From the NCBI GenBank assembly GCA_963828405.1, contig CAWHEG010000031.1:2170001-2234000 (forward strand): a stretch of 64,000 bases of DNA, given 5' to 3'. The position numbers and the translations under genes are program-made. Source of the stretch: JANMJD01 sp963828405 (GTDB lineage Bacteria > Actinomycetota > Acidimicrobiia > Acidimicrobiales > Ilumatobacteraceae). The notes below the pieces were generated by a model. The model was not told the origin of the DNA and did no database searches. It saw only the letters and a program-made list of their open reading frames with translations. Below, in pieces: positions 50,773-61,200 of the stretch (its first letter is position 1; the number at the start of each line of letters is the position of its first letter).

Positions 50773-52875
50773 ATGGGCCGAGGTCGACGACTCCACGCCG
50801 TGGTGCTGATCGTGGCCGCGCTCGGCGTGTGCAGCAGCAGCGGCCCCACCGCCACAACCTCGCCGGGATCGACGACCTCGCCCGCAGCCGACACCACGGC
50901 ACAGCCCACGGTGGCGTTCACGACGCAGGCCACGGCCGCCGTCACCGCGTCGACCGAGGCACCGGCAGGGGACGAGCTGCAGGCCGGGGCGGCGAGCCGC
51001 AGCGTGCTCCCGACCGTCGACAACGCCCGTGCCTTCGTCGGCCAGGCACCCGGATGGCCGTCGCCGGCCAATGCCACACCCTTCGATCAGAACGATCCGG
51101 GCGTGTACGTGCCGGCGTGGGATCAGGGCCGGGTGGACGTGGGCAACGGGTCGCCGGACGCGGCCTGGGTGCACGACGACCTGCGGGTGGCCGCGCTCGC
51201 TCTCGAGCGGGGCGACCAGCGTGTCGTCCTGGTCAGCGCCGACGTCTACATGGTCTTCTCCGTCGATGCCGACGAGATCGCTGCGCAAGCCCACGACCTG
51301 CTTCCGCCCGAATGGGCCGACGCCCCCATCCTGATCGCTGCCACCCACAACCACCACGGTCCCGATACGGCGTTCTCGGTCAACGACTCGTGGTACGACC
51401 TGTTCGCCACCGAGGCGGCCGGAGCGGTGGTCGACGCCGTCGACCGGCTCGAACCGGCGACGATCGAGGTGGCGTCGGGTGAGCACCGCTTCGGGGTCAA
51501 CGACGCCCGCGACCCCGTCGTGCTCGACCCGTCCCTTCGCCTGCTGCTCGTCCGCCGGGCCGGTGCAGCCGGGGTCATCGCCAGTGTCGTGCAGTGGACG
51601 AGCCATCCGGAGACGACCCTCGGCTGGAACCCGCCCGAGGTCGACAAGCTCGAGAGGATCTGCGCCGACCAAGGCTGGGCGGCCGACGACTGCACGGCCG
51701 AAGGCCGCTACTTCACCGCCGACTATCCCGGCGTGCTTCGTGATCACGTCCAGCGCGAGCTGGGTGGTGAGGTGCTGTACTTCAACGGACCGTTGGGCAG
51801 CCAGATCGGTCCGGGGGAGGCGCCCGTGTGGCTGGTCGACGCTGCGCACCCGGTCGGCAACGGGTGGACCGTGCCCGACGGAGCCGTTCCGCTGGGCAGC
51901 TGCGCCGACTCGCCCGATCCGTTCCTCTGCCGGTCGTTCGCCAAGACCGAGGCGATCGGCGCCAGGCTCGCCGATGCCGTCGTCGGCCTGGCCGACTCGA
52001 CCCGGCCGGTCGATGTCACAGGACTGACCGTGCGCCGGGAGGACTTCTTCACCCGGATGACCAACATCGGGTTTCGCGTGCTGCTCGCCGATGGCGACCT
52101 CGGCTGGAGGCCGGCGCCGCTGTACACCTGCTCGGGCGAAGAGTTCAGCGCGGCGACGTGCACCGACGACGGCGGCGCCACCGAGGACGACCCCGTGCTC
52201 ACCCCGCTGACCGGGAGCCAGGTCCGGCACGGGGACGTGCTCCAGACGCGCCTCGTCCATCTCGACCTCGGCGACGTCGGGTTCATGTTCATGCCCGGCG
52301 AGTTGCCGCCCGAGCTGGTCGTCGGTCTTCCCGCCGACTTCGATGCCGTGCCGGGGAAGTACTCACGCGACCCTGTCGAGCAGCATGCCACCGGGTCCGC
52401 CTACGAGATCCCCGGATACCTGCTGTCGCTCGTCGACGAGTCGACGACGTTCACCGTCGGGCTCGGCACCGAGGAACTGGGCTACTGGGTACCCGTCTCG
52501 GACTACCGGCTCCGCTGCCTGGAGGTCGTCCTCCCCGAGGGCGTCACCTGCCAGGGGCTGCACGCCGACGGCCTGATCGAGTACGCCGACGCGGCATCCG
52601 GCGCAACCTGCAAGCAGGTCACCGACGACCCGTCCGCACTCGCCGCCTACCCGGCCCCGGCCGACCGGGCGATCGCCGCGATCTGCCGGTACGGCCAGGC
52701 CATCGGCCGCGAACTCGGTGAACCGCCCGGTCATTACGAGGAGACGAACGCAGCCGGGTGGGATCTCGTGGACGACCTGTGGGCCGCGGCGACCCGGCTC
52801 TTCGGCCGCCAGGGAACCGGGCGGCTCAACCCTGCCAACGCCGGCTACACCCCGGAGTTCCCGCCGCTCTCCTGA
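50773..52875 (+). CDS. Neutral/alkaline non-lysosomal ceramidase-like lipoprotein
   Basis: A 700-residue exported protein with a lipobox-like LGVC after the signal helix (LHAVVLIVAALGVC) and a Thr-rich linker. ERGDQRVVLVSADVYMVF and ILIAATHNHHGPDT (zinc-type THxHxGP motif) match the catalytic domain of neutral ceramidases. QWTSHPETTLGW, VLYFNGPLGSQIGPGE and FMPGELPPELV also fit. Ceramidases hydrolyse the N-acyl bond of ceramide; in this lineage the true substrate may be another amide lipid. The C-terminal Ig-like domain of canonical ceramidases is not obvious. ATG preceded by GGGGAAAGG. Confidence 0.78.
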   Translation: MGRGRRLHAVVLIVAALGVCSSSGPTATTSPGSTTSPAADTTAQPTVAFTTQATAAVTASTEAPAGDELQAGAASRSVLPTVDNARAFVGQAPGWPSPANATPFDQNDPGVYVPAWDQGRVDVGNGSPDAAWVHDDLRVAALALERGDQRVVLVSADVYMVFSVDADEIAAQAHDLLPPEWADAPILIAATHNHHGPDTAFSVNDSWYDLFATEAAGAVVDAVDRLEPATIEVASGEHRFGVNDARDPVVLDPSLRLLLVRRAGAAGVIASVVQWTSHPETTLGWNPPEVDKLERICADQGWAADDCTAEGRYFTADYPGVLRDHVQRELGGEVLYFNGPLGSQIGPGEAPVWLVDAAHPVGNGWTVPDGAVPLGSCADSPDPFLCRSFAKTEAIGARLADAVVGLADSTRPVDVTGLTVRREDFFTRMTNIGFRVLLADGDLGWRPAPLYTCSGEEFSAATCTDDGGATEDDPVLTPLTGSQVRHGDVLQTRLVHLDLGDVGFMFMPGELPPELVVGLPADFDAVPGKYSRDPVEQHATGSAYEIPGYLLSLVDESTTFTVGLGTEELGYWVPVSDYRLRCLEVVLPEGVTCQGLHADGLIEYADAASGATCKQVTDDPSALAAYPAPADRAIAAICRYGQAIGRELGEPPGHYEETNAAGWDLVDDLWAAATRLFGRQGTGRLNPANAGYTPEFPPLS

Positions 52876-53020
52876 CCGGGGAACGTGCCCCGACCCGGAC
52901 GTCGCCCTCGCCGCCTCGGCGTTCGCCGGGTTCAGGCGCCCGCGCGCGACGGGACGACGTGGGGGTGGGTACGTGCGAAGCTACGGCCAGTCGGCCGAGT
53001 CCGGCGACGGCCACAGGGAG

Positions 53021-54920
53021 ATGAGCAACATGGAGACGCCGGGCGATCCCCGCAGGGCAGCGACCGAACACACCAGGGCCCACAACCTCGGCGTCACGTT
53101 CCAGCTCGATGACGACGATTTCGAACGGGCGGGTCGCGGTCTGGTGGCGACCATCCCCGACGGGTTGATCACCAGGGACGGCGCAACCGTCTGGGATGCC
53201 CGACGGTATGCCTTCCTCGACTCGGCGGAACCCGCCGACACCGTGCATCCCAGCCTGTGGCGCCAGGCCCGGTTGGACAATCTCCACGGGCTGTTCGAGG
53301 TCGCCGACGGGATCTGGCAGGCGCGGGGCTACGACATCTCCAACGTGACGTTCATCGCCGGGCGCGACGGTTGGATCGTGATCGACCCGCTGACCTCCGA
53401 GTCGACGGCGGCGGCCTGTCTGGCTCTGGCCAACCGGCATCTCGGTGCCCGGCCGGTGACCGCGGTGATCTACACCCACTCGCACCTCGACCACTACGGC
53501 GGGGTGTGCGGCGTCACCTCGCAGGACGACGTCGACGCCGGACGCTGCCAGGTCATCGCCCCCGAGGGATTCATGCGCGAGGTCGTCGCCGAGAACGTGA
53601 TCGGGGGTCCGGCGATGTTGCGGCGGTCCCTCTACCAGTTCGGCGTCACCCTGCCCCCCGGCCCGCGCGGCCACGTCGACTGCGGGCTCGGCAAGGGCAT
53701 GCCGCTGCGCGGACCGATGGGGCTGATTGCCCCCACCCACTCGATCACGACGACCGGCCAGGAGATGGTCGTCGACGGGATCCGCATCGTCTTCCAGAAC
53801 ACGCCGCAGTCGGAGGCGCCGGCCGAGATGCACTTCCACTTCCCCGACCGGCGTTGGCTGTGCCTGGCCGAGAACTGCACGCACACGATGCACAACCTCG
53901 TCCCGATCCGCGGCGCCCAGGTCCGTGATTCGCTGGCCTGGTCGAAGTACATCGCCGAAGCACTCGAGATGTTCGGCGGCCGGACCGACGTGGCGTTCGC
54001 CTCTCATCACTGGCCACGGTTCGGGACGGAGGACGTCGCCTCGTTCCTTCGGCTGCAGCGCGACATGTACCGCTGGATCCACGACCAGACGATGAGGTTC
54101 GCCTCCCATGGTCTCACCCCGTCGGAGATCGCCGCCCAGCTGACCCTGCCGGAGGTGTTCGCCCGCCACGGTCACACCCGGGGGTACTACGGCCATCTCC
54201 GCCACAACATCCATGCCGTCTACCAGCGCTACCTCAGCTGGTACGACGGGAACCCGGCCCATCTCCACCCGCACACGCCGGTCGACGCCGGGAGGCGCTA
54301 CGTCGAGTTCATGGGCGGTGCCGAGGCGGTGCTGGCCAACGCCCGGCGTTCCTTCGACGAGGGCGACTACCGGTGGGTGGTCGAAGTGCTCAACCACCTG
54401 ATCTTCGCCGACCCGACCAACCAGCAGGCCAGGACGCTGCAGGCCGACGCCTTCGAACAGCTCGGCTACCAGTCCGAGTCGGCGACGTACCGCAACGCCT
54501 ACCTCACCGGGGCCCAGGAGCTCCGCCAAGGTGCGCCGCCGATGGGGCAGGCCCGCGGCGCACTCGCCGCGCTCGAGCATCGACCTGGCCTTCGACGCCA
54601 TCGCCGTGCGGCTCAAGGCCGAGGAGGTCGCCGACGTCAGGGTCACGATCAACTGGCACTTCACCGACGTCGACGAGCGCTGGGTGCTCGGGCTGGAGCA
54701 CCATGCCCTGCATGCGACACCCGACCGCCAGGCCGCCGACGCCGACGTGACCATCACCACCACGCGCACGACGTTCCTGTCGATCCTCGCCGGGTCGGCG
54801 ACGTTCGTCGATGCCGTCGGCGACGGACGTGTCGGGGTCGTCGGCGACCTCGACACGCTCCGGGCGATCTTCGAACACCTCGACGAGTTCGCCGCGGGGT
54901 TCAACATCGTCGAGCCGTGA
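53021..54920 (+). pseudogene. SdsA-type alkyl sulfatase (metallo-beta-lactamase fold), one indel
   Basis: About 632 residues when rejoined. The catalytic MBL domain (residues ~70-330) has VIYTHSHLDHYGGVCG (HxHxDH) and, further on, CLAENCTHTMHNL and FASHHWPRFG, the set of ligands used by SdsA1-type alkyl sulfatases. The middle helical dimerisation domain (GHTRGYYGHLRHNIHAVYQRYLSWYDGNPAHL, here shown in pieces: GYYGHLRHNIHAVYQRYL) and the C-terminal SCP2-like domain (FDAIAVRLKAEEVADVRVTI, VLGLEHHALHATPDRQA) are typical. One extra base near 54575 shifts the frame between the dimerisation and SCP2-like domains. Function: cleavage of primary alkyl sulfates (detergent or sulfolipid). ATG after AGGGAG. 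Confidence 0.82.
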
Positions 54921-54944
54921 TGCCACGCCTGCCGGCCGGCCCGA

Positions 54945-56996
54945 TCACCCGGGCTGACCCTTCTGCGCCGGCCCGATCCGGTAGGGCCGCATCATCTCGT
55001 TGTCCTCGTGCTCGACGATGTGGCAGTGCCACACGTACTGGCCGGGAGTGCTGAACCTGGCGCGTACGCGGGTGACCTCACCCGGATAGGCGATGACCGT
55101 GTCCTTGAACCCCGTCTCCCACGGCTCCGGCGGCCTCGCCACCGAGCCCGGCACGACCTGCACCGTGTGGTTGGCCTCGTCGACGAAGATCGCCTGGCGG
55201 TCGACGACCTGGAAGGCGACCTCGTGGATGTGCATCGGGTGGGCGTCGACCGTGGCGTTGTAGATCTCCCACACCTCGGTGTCACCGACCTTCGGGTTCT
55301 CGGTGACCGGGTCCATCCACAGCCGCTTGGTCCACACTCCGGGCCCCGTGTTCGGATCCCCGGCCACCGTCCCGAGCAGCGTCTCCGCCGGGGCGTCGGC
55401 GAAGAACGCGGACAACTCCTCCAACAGCACCAGGCGGCGGGTGATGTCCGGGGCGCGCAGCGGTGCGACCGTCGGCAGCCGCAGGAACTGCGGCGGGGTC
55501 GTCGGATCGGGCGCACCCGACGCGACGACCCGGAAGGCCATGACCTGGCCGGTACTCGCCGGATCGGCGACCGGGAAGTCGACACCGGGGATGCCACCGC
55601 CGAACGGTTCGTCAGGGCCGACGTTCGACAGCACATGATCACCGAGCGGGACGCCCGTGAAGTCGACGATCAGGTCGGCCCGCTCGGCGGGGCCCATCAG
55701 GATGCGGTTGCCGTTGCCGGCGGTCAGATTCACCGGGGCCTGGAGGAACCCGCCCTCGTTGCCGATCTGCCAGACCTTGATCCCGGGCACGTTGTTGAAG
55801 TCGAGGATCAGGAACCGCGAGTCGCAACCGTTGAGGCAGCGAAGCCGGTAGCGCCGCTGCTCGACGGTCTGGAACGGCCAGGTGTTCCCGTTGACCATCA
55901 ACGTGTTACCGAAGAACTCCGGGTTCCAGATCGGCGACATGTCGGTGCTCGGGATGTACGGCCCGGTGATGCCGTCGAAGAACGCCCGAGTGTCGGGGTA
56001 GAACAGCGAGCCGTCGGTGTTGAACGAGCGGTCCTGCACGGCGAGCGGGATCTCGAAGTAGGTGAGACCGGCAGGATCGCCGTCTGCCGGCGCGGGGCCC
56101 GGGAGCACCGCGGTCTTGCCCGTGCGCGTGTCCCGCACGTCGCCGGCCGGGCCGCCACGGATGATGTAGAAACCGGCCGGGCCGGCGTACACGTTGAGCC
56201 GCGTCATCCCGAGCGTGTGGTCGTGGTACCAGTTCGTCGAGGCCCGATCGATGTTCGGGTACTCGAACGTGGCGGATCCCGGCCCCCACGTCGCGCCGAA
56301 CTTCTTGGAGGCCTTGTTCTTGAAGAACTCGTACCACGTGCCGGTCGTGGCGTATCCGCTCGGGATGTCGCGCGCCGCCGGGAGGAACCAGGCCTCGGCG
56401 TAGCCGTCGCTCTCGTCGCCCACGCCGACTGCACCATGGACGTGGGTGACCATCGGGACCGGGCCGGTGTAGCGGCCCGGGGTGCCGGTGAACGTCGGCC
56501 TCGTGTCCCGCCCGGTCGAACCGCCCGGCGGGTTGGCCCAGTGCAGCGTGGGGTCGACGGGCAGGAGGTGCGGCAGGAAGTTGCCGGTGGCATCGGTCAG
56601 CTGGTTGATCCACTTGACCCGGACGGGCTTGTCGTAGGTCGCCTCGATGGTCAGCGACGGAGCGTTGAAGATCGCCGGTCCACCACCCATGACGGTGGCC
56701 GGGCCGTATCCCCAGACGGTGGTCGCCGGAAGCCCGGCCGGCAGGATCTGCTGCGCGAACTGCCGCATGGCGATCTCGTAGTAGTCGACCTTCTTGCCGT
56801 TCTTGTCCTTGAGCGTGCCGGCGCGCGGCATCGCCGGCGGGATCAGCAACGGGGTGACGTACTTCGGGATGGCACCCGGATCCAAGGTTCCGCCGGGTGC
56901 CGGCGCGGCGAAGATCCGTGCCTTCCCGCGGATCTGGGTGATGTAGAGCGCCACTCCACCGGCGACGCCCAACCTCATGAAACTCCTGCGATCCAT
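54945..56996 (-). CDS. Multicopper oxidase with Tat signal (CotA/bilirubin-oxidase-like)
   Basis: A 683-residue enzyme. MDRRSFMRLGVAGGVAL is a twin-arginine signal (RRSFMRL), so the folded, copper-loaded protein is exported. Copper motifs occur in the usual order: HVHGAVG, WYHDHTLGM, HPMHIHEVAF and HCHIVEHEDNEMM, the last with the type 1 Cys, His and axial Met. Length and the large middle insertions match CotA/bilirubin-oxidase-like laccases; phenols, bilirubin or Mn(II) are candidate electron donors. The ATG was chosen over a preceding TTG. The upstream region is AT-richer and shared with the divergent pentapeptide-DinB gene. Confidence 0.92.
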   Translation of the reverse strand: MDRRSFMRLGVAGGVALYITQIRGKARIFAAPAPGGTLDPGAIPKYVTPLLIPPAMPRAGTLKDKNGKKVDYYEIAMRQFAQQILPAGLPATTVWGYGPATVMGGGPAIFNAPSLTIEATYDKPVRVKWINQLTDATGNFLPHLLPVDPTLHWANPPGGSTGRDTRPTFTGTPGRYTGPVPMVTHVHGAVGVGDESDGYAEAWFLPAARDIPSGYATTGTWYEFFKNKASKKFGATWGPGSATFEYPNIDRASTNWYHDHTLGMTRLNVYAGPAGFYIIRGGPAGDVRDTRTGKTAVLPGPAPADGDPAGLTYFEIPLAVQDRSFNTDGSLFYPDTRAFFDGITGPYIPSTDMSPIWNPEFFGNTLMVNGNTWPFQTVEQRRYRLRCLNGCDSRFLILDFNNVPGIKVWQIGNEGGFLQAPVNLTAGNGNRILMGPAERADLIVDFTGVPLGDHVLSNVGPDEPFGGGIPGVDFPVADPASTGQVMAFRVVASGAPDPTTPPQFLRLPTVAPLRAPDITRRLVLLEELSAFFADAPAETLLGTVAGDPNTGPGVWTKRLWMDPVTENPKVGDTEVWEIYNATVDAHPMHIHEVAFQVVDRQAIFVDEANHTVQVVPGSVARPPEPWETGFKDTVIAYPGEVTRVRARFSTPGQYVWHCHIVEHEDNEMMRPYRIGPAQKGQPG

Positions 56997-57304
56997 CAAG
57001 ACCTACCTCTCGGAGACTATTCGACTTGAGTCTCTCTGGGTGGTTCTGATGCCCTGTTTCGCGACTCAAAGTGAGAGTAACTTTGCCGATCTTACCGAGT
57101 GTGACCATGAACGTCAAGAAGTCCACCGGTGGCGATGTTCAGGCGGTCGCAGGACACGTCGGTGCATCGGCCCGCAGTGCCGTGGCGTCCGTCCATGCCG
57201 ACCTCGGCGATCCGGACCCGTAGGATCTCCACCGGTCACGGGCTGGTCGACCGAGAACTTGGGGGAGTCGCCAGGTGAACGGCAGCGAAGCGACAGGAGG
57301 CAGC
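56997..57304. other. Divergent promoter region, no gene seen
   Basis: About 300 bases between the multicopper oxidase and pentapeptide-DinB genes. The part nearest the oxidase (57000-57110) is clearly AT-richer than surrounding DNA. It contains ACTCAAAGTGAGAGTAA, a short imperfect palindrome (ACTC...GAGT-like) that could be a regulator site. No copper-regulator motif was recognised. Confidence 0.4.
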
Positions 57305-58021
57305 ATGCCGGAAGAGTTCGAAGGGGATCTCGCGGGAGCCGTGTTCTGGGGTGCCGATCTCAGCGGCGCCCGCTTCCGCGACGTCAACCTCACCAACGCG
57401 ACGATCAGCCACGCCTGGCTCGTCAACGTCGATATCGACGCGCTGGTCGACGGGGTGGTCATCAACGGCGTCGACGTCACGGCATACGTGAACGAGCGCG
57501 ACCCGTGGTACCCGCTGCGTGCGATGCTCCGTCCGGCGGACCCGCAGGGCATGTGCGCGACGTGGGCGGCCCTCGAGGAGGAGTGGGCGAAGACGATCAC
57601 CCTGGCGACAGCCCTCCCCGAAGAAGCGCTGCATGCCTCGGTCGACGGCGAGTGGTCCTTCGTCCAGACGCTGCGACATCTCGTGTTCGCCATGGACAAG
57701 TGGTTCACATCGCCGATCCTCGGCGAACCCTTCCATCCGATCGGGTTGCCGAACACCGGCTCCGCCGGCTTCCCGTGGCCCGGCCTCGACGACAACCCGA
57801 CGCCGTCCGTTTCGGACGCTCTCTCCGTGCGCGCCCATCGTGGCAGGCGCTTTCGCGACTATCTCGCATCGGTTGCAGCGACCGACTTCGACCGACCGAT
57901 CGACGTGCTCGAGAACGGCACGAACCCCCTGCACGAGTGCATCTACACCGTCTTCGAAGAGGAGTTCTGGCACAACCGCTACGCCCGGCGCGACCTCGCG
58001 CAGCTGGCTGCGGCGAGATGA
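57305..58021 (+). CDS. Pentapeptide-repeat plus DinB-like protein
   Basis: A 238-residue protein combining two parts. Residues ~10-60 form four or so pentapeptide repeats (A(D/V)LxG/N-like: GAVFWGADLSGARFRDVNL, TNATISHAWLVNVDI). Residues ~80-235 form a DinB/YfiT-like four-helix bundle with SVDGEWSFVQTLRHLVFAMDKWF-type helix 2, and metal-type His at RHLVF, HECIY and FWHNRYA. DinB-like enzymes use such His triads for thiol- or small-molecule transfer. The start is the ATG preceded by AGGAGG; an in-frame GTG ten codons upstream is weaker. The substrate is unknown. Confidence 0.75.
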   Translation: MPEEFEGDLAGAVFWGADLSGARFRDVNLTNATISHAWLVNVDIDALVDGVVINGVDVTAYVNERDPWYPLRAMLRPADPQGMCATWAALEEEWAKTITLATALPEEALHASVDGEWSFVQTLRHLVFAMDKWFTSPILGEPFHPIGLPNTGSAGFPWPGLDDNPTPSVSDALSVRAHRGRRFRDYLASVAATDFDRPIDVLENGTNPLHECIYTVFEEEFWHNRYARRDLAQLAAAR

Positions 58022-58275
58022 GAGCATCTGTTCAGCCGACGATGTCGGCGGTGTCTCGCGGACATCGTCGAGCGTCGCTTCGTCCTCGGTGGTGTCGGCC
58101 GGATGGCGGCCAGGTCATACCCGTCGGGAAGAGGAGATCCGAGCGACCTGCCGCCCTGCGCGCGTCATCGAAATAGTTGTTGCGTGGTCGTCGACCCGGG
58201 GCGTAGATTCCGTCATAGAGGAGATCGCGGCGGGTCGACGGTGGGCTGCGACCAACACAAAGGCAGGGGATCCCG

Positions 58276-61200
58276 ATGTCACGTCGCAGGTTCTGTGTCG
58301 CGCTCGCCGCGACGCTCGTTGTCGGCACCTTCGCCGTCAGTCCGCCCGCCGGGGCCGGCAAGCCGGACACCGGCCTGTCGAAGCAGGACCGCCAGCTCCT
58401 GGCTGTGGCCAGGGCGAACGGCCAGAAATCGGTGACGCTGCTCGTGGCCGCGCGACCGGGTGCGGCCAAGCAGGTCGTCAGCGGCCTGCAGGGGCTCGGC
58501 GCCGTCGTCCAGTACCGCGACGACGCGCTGGGCTACATCCGCGCTTCCGTCCCGACGGGCAAGGCCGACGCGGTCGCCTCCCTGGCCGGGGTCCAGGCGG
58601 TCGACGTCGACGATGTGATCGTCCTCGACGACCCGCGGCCCGACGGTGCCGTGGTGGCGACGCCGCAGACGCCTCCGGGGCCCGGCACGCCGCGCGACAA
58701 CCCGTACATGCCCGTCGGCGACACCGGCGGCGCCCAATTCACCGCGGCCCACCCCACATGGGACGGGCGCGGGACGACCGTCGGCATCATCGACAGTGGG
58801 GTCACGCTCGATCATCCGAGCCTGCTGACCACGAGCACCGGCGAGCGCAAGATCGTCGACTGGGTCACCGCCACGGCGCAGGTCGGCGACAACGATCCCA
58901 CATGGGTGAACATGCAGGCCCAGGTCACGGGCGCCACGTTCAGTTTCCAGGGTGTCGCCTACACCGCTCCGGCCGCCGGGACGTACCGCATCGGGCTGTT
59001 CAACGAGCGCGATCCGCGTCTGGGCGGCGAAATCGGCAACGACGTCAACCGCGACGGCAACCCGACGGGATCGAGCGGCCTCTTCGCCGCACTGTGGAAC
59101 ACGACCACGAACAACGTCTACGTCGACGCCAACCAGAACCGCTCGTTCGCCGACGAGCCGGCGATGACCGACTACAAGGTGCGCTTCGACGTCGGCTACT
59201 TCGGAACCGACAACCCGGCGACCGACATCGCCGAGCGGATCCCGTTCGTGGTGCAGACCGACGGGAAGACCAAGTTCCTCAACATCGGCATCGTCTCGGG
59301 TCAACACGGTTCACACGTCGCCGGCATCGTCGCCGCCAACGCGATGTTCGGCGGGGCGATGAGCGGCGAGGCACCCGGCGCCAAGCTCGTCTCGGTGCGC
59401 GTCTGCCTGTTCGTCGCCGGATGTACCTCGCACGCGCTCATCGAGGGCATGATCTACGCCGCCAAGCAGGCCAATGTCGACGTGATCAACATGTCGATCG
59501 GCGGTCTGCCGGCGCTCAACGACGGCAACAACAGCCGTTGCGTCGTGTACGACCGGCTCATCCAGCAGTCGAACGTGCAGATCTTCATCTCGGCCGGCAA
59601 CAACGGGCCGGGCACCAACACCGTCGGCGACCCCGGCGTGTGCGGCAAGGTCGTCAGCGTCGGCTCCTCCATCACCGACGCGACCTGGCGGGCCGACTAC
59701 GGCTCGACCGGACCCGCCACCGACAACCTTCACCCGTTCAGCTCGCGTGGGCCGACGGAGTCCGGGGCGATGAAGCCCCAGATCGTGGCGCCCGGCGCCG
59801 CCGTCTCGACGACCCCGCGATGGCAGCCGGGTGGGCCCGTCCCGGGGACCTACCCCCTTCCGGCTGGGTACGCGATGCTCAACGGAACGTCGATGGCATC
59901 GCCGCAGGCGGCCGGCGCGGCAGCCCTGCTGATCAGCGCCGCCAAGCAGTCCGCCGTGCAGAAGCAGCCCGACCAGTTGCGCCAGGCGCTGCGGTCGTCG
60001 GCACGTTTCATCGCCGAGTACGGCGCGTTCGAACAGGGCAACGGCCTGATCGACGTGCCGGCGGCGTGGGCCCTGCTGTCGACGAACAACGTCAGGACCG
60101 TCGACATCACGTCATCGGTCCCTGTCCGCACCCTGATCAGCGGGTTCCTGGCCACTCCCGATACCGGCGAGGGCATTTACGAACGTGAGGGCGTCGCGGT
60201 CGGGGCAAGCTTCAGCCGCACTTACACGTTCACCCGCGCCTCCGGGGCCGGTGGATCCACGACGTACAACCTGTCCTTCGTGGGCAACGACGGCACCTTC
60301 AACCTGCCCGCAGCGAGCATCTCTCTGGCGAAGAACGCGCCGAAGACGTTGGCCATCGGGGTCAACGCCGGATCGGCGGGAGTGCATTCGGCGATTCTCA
60401 ACCTCGACGATCCCTCGACTGCCGGCATCGATTACCAAACCCTCAACACGGTGGTGGTCGCCGACCAGTTCTCCGTGGCCAACGGGTTCACCGTCGTCAA
60501 GACGGGCACCGTGTCGCCGAACCAGGTCCACCGGTACCTGGTCGACGTTCCGGCGGGAGCCCCGGCCTTCAAGGTCGACCTCAGCGGGCCGACTGCCGAC
60601 CCGGGAACCGGTCAGGTGCGATTCCTGCGGTTCCACCCGTACGGCGTCAACTTCGATCCGAACTCGAGCCTCAACTGCTACACGCCGTCGAGCGGTGGCT
60701 GCAGTACGGGCGACCCGCTCAGCCGCACGCTCAGCCAGCCGCTGCCGGGAGTGTGGGAGGTCACCGTCGAGGCAAGGCGCACCTCCGACACCGCCGATGC
60801 ACCGTTCACGCTGACGATGGCAGTCCTCGGCGCCGGCGTGGCGCCGTCTCCTGACGTCATCGCCTCGGCCACGCTGGGCGTTCCCATCGCCCGCAACTAC
60901 ACCTTGACGAACCTGTTTGGCCCGTTCACCGGGCGTGCAGTCGGCACGACGCTCGGCAGCGCCGCCGTCTCGACACCGACCATTGCCAACCTTGCCCAGC
61001 AGCAGTACCCGGTGCAGGTCAGCCCCGGGTCGACCAGGCTGCAGGCGACGATCGGGGACACGTCGGACCTCGCTGCCGACCTCGATCTCTATCTGTTCGA
61101 CTGCTCGTCGGGTTCGTGCGTGTTGACCGCCCAGTCGGCCGACGGTGATTCGGAGGAGTCGGTGGCGATCGACAACCCGGCCGCCGGCAACTGGATCGTG

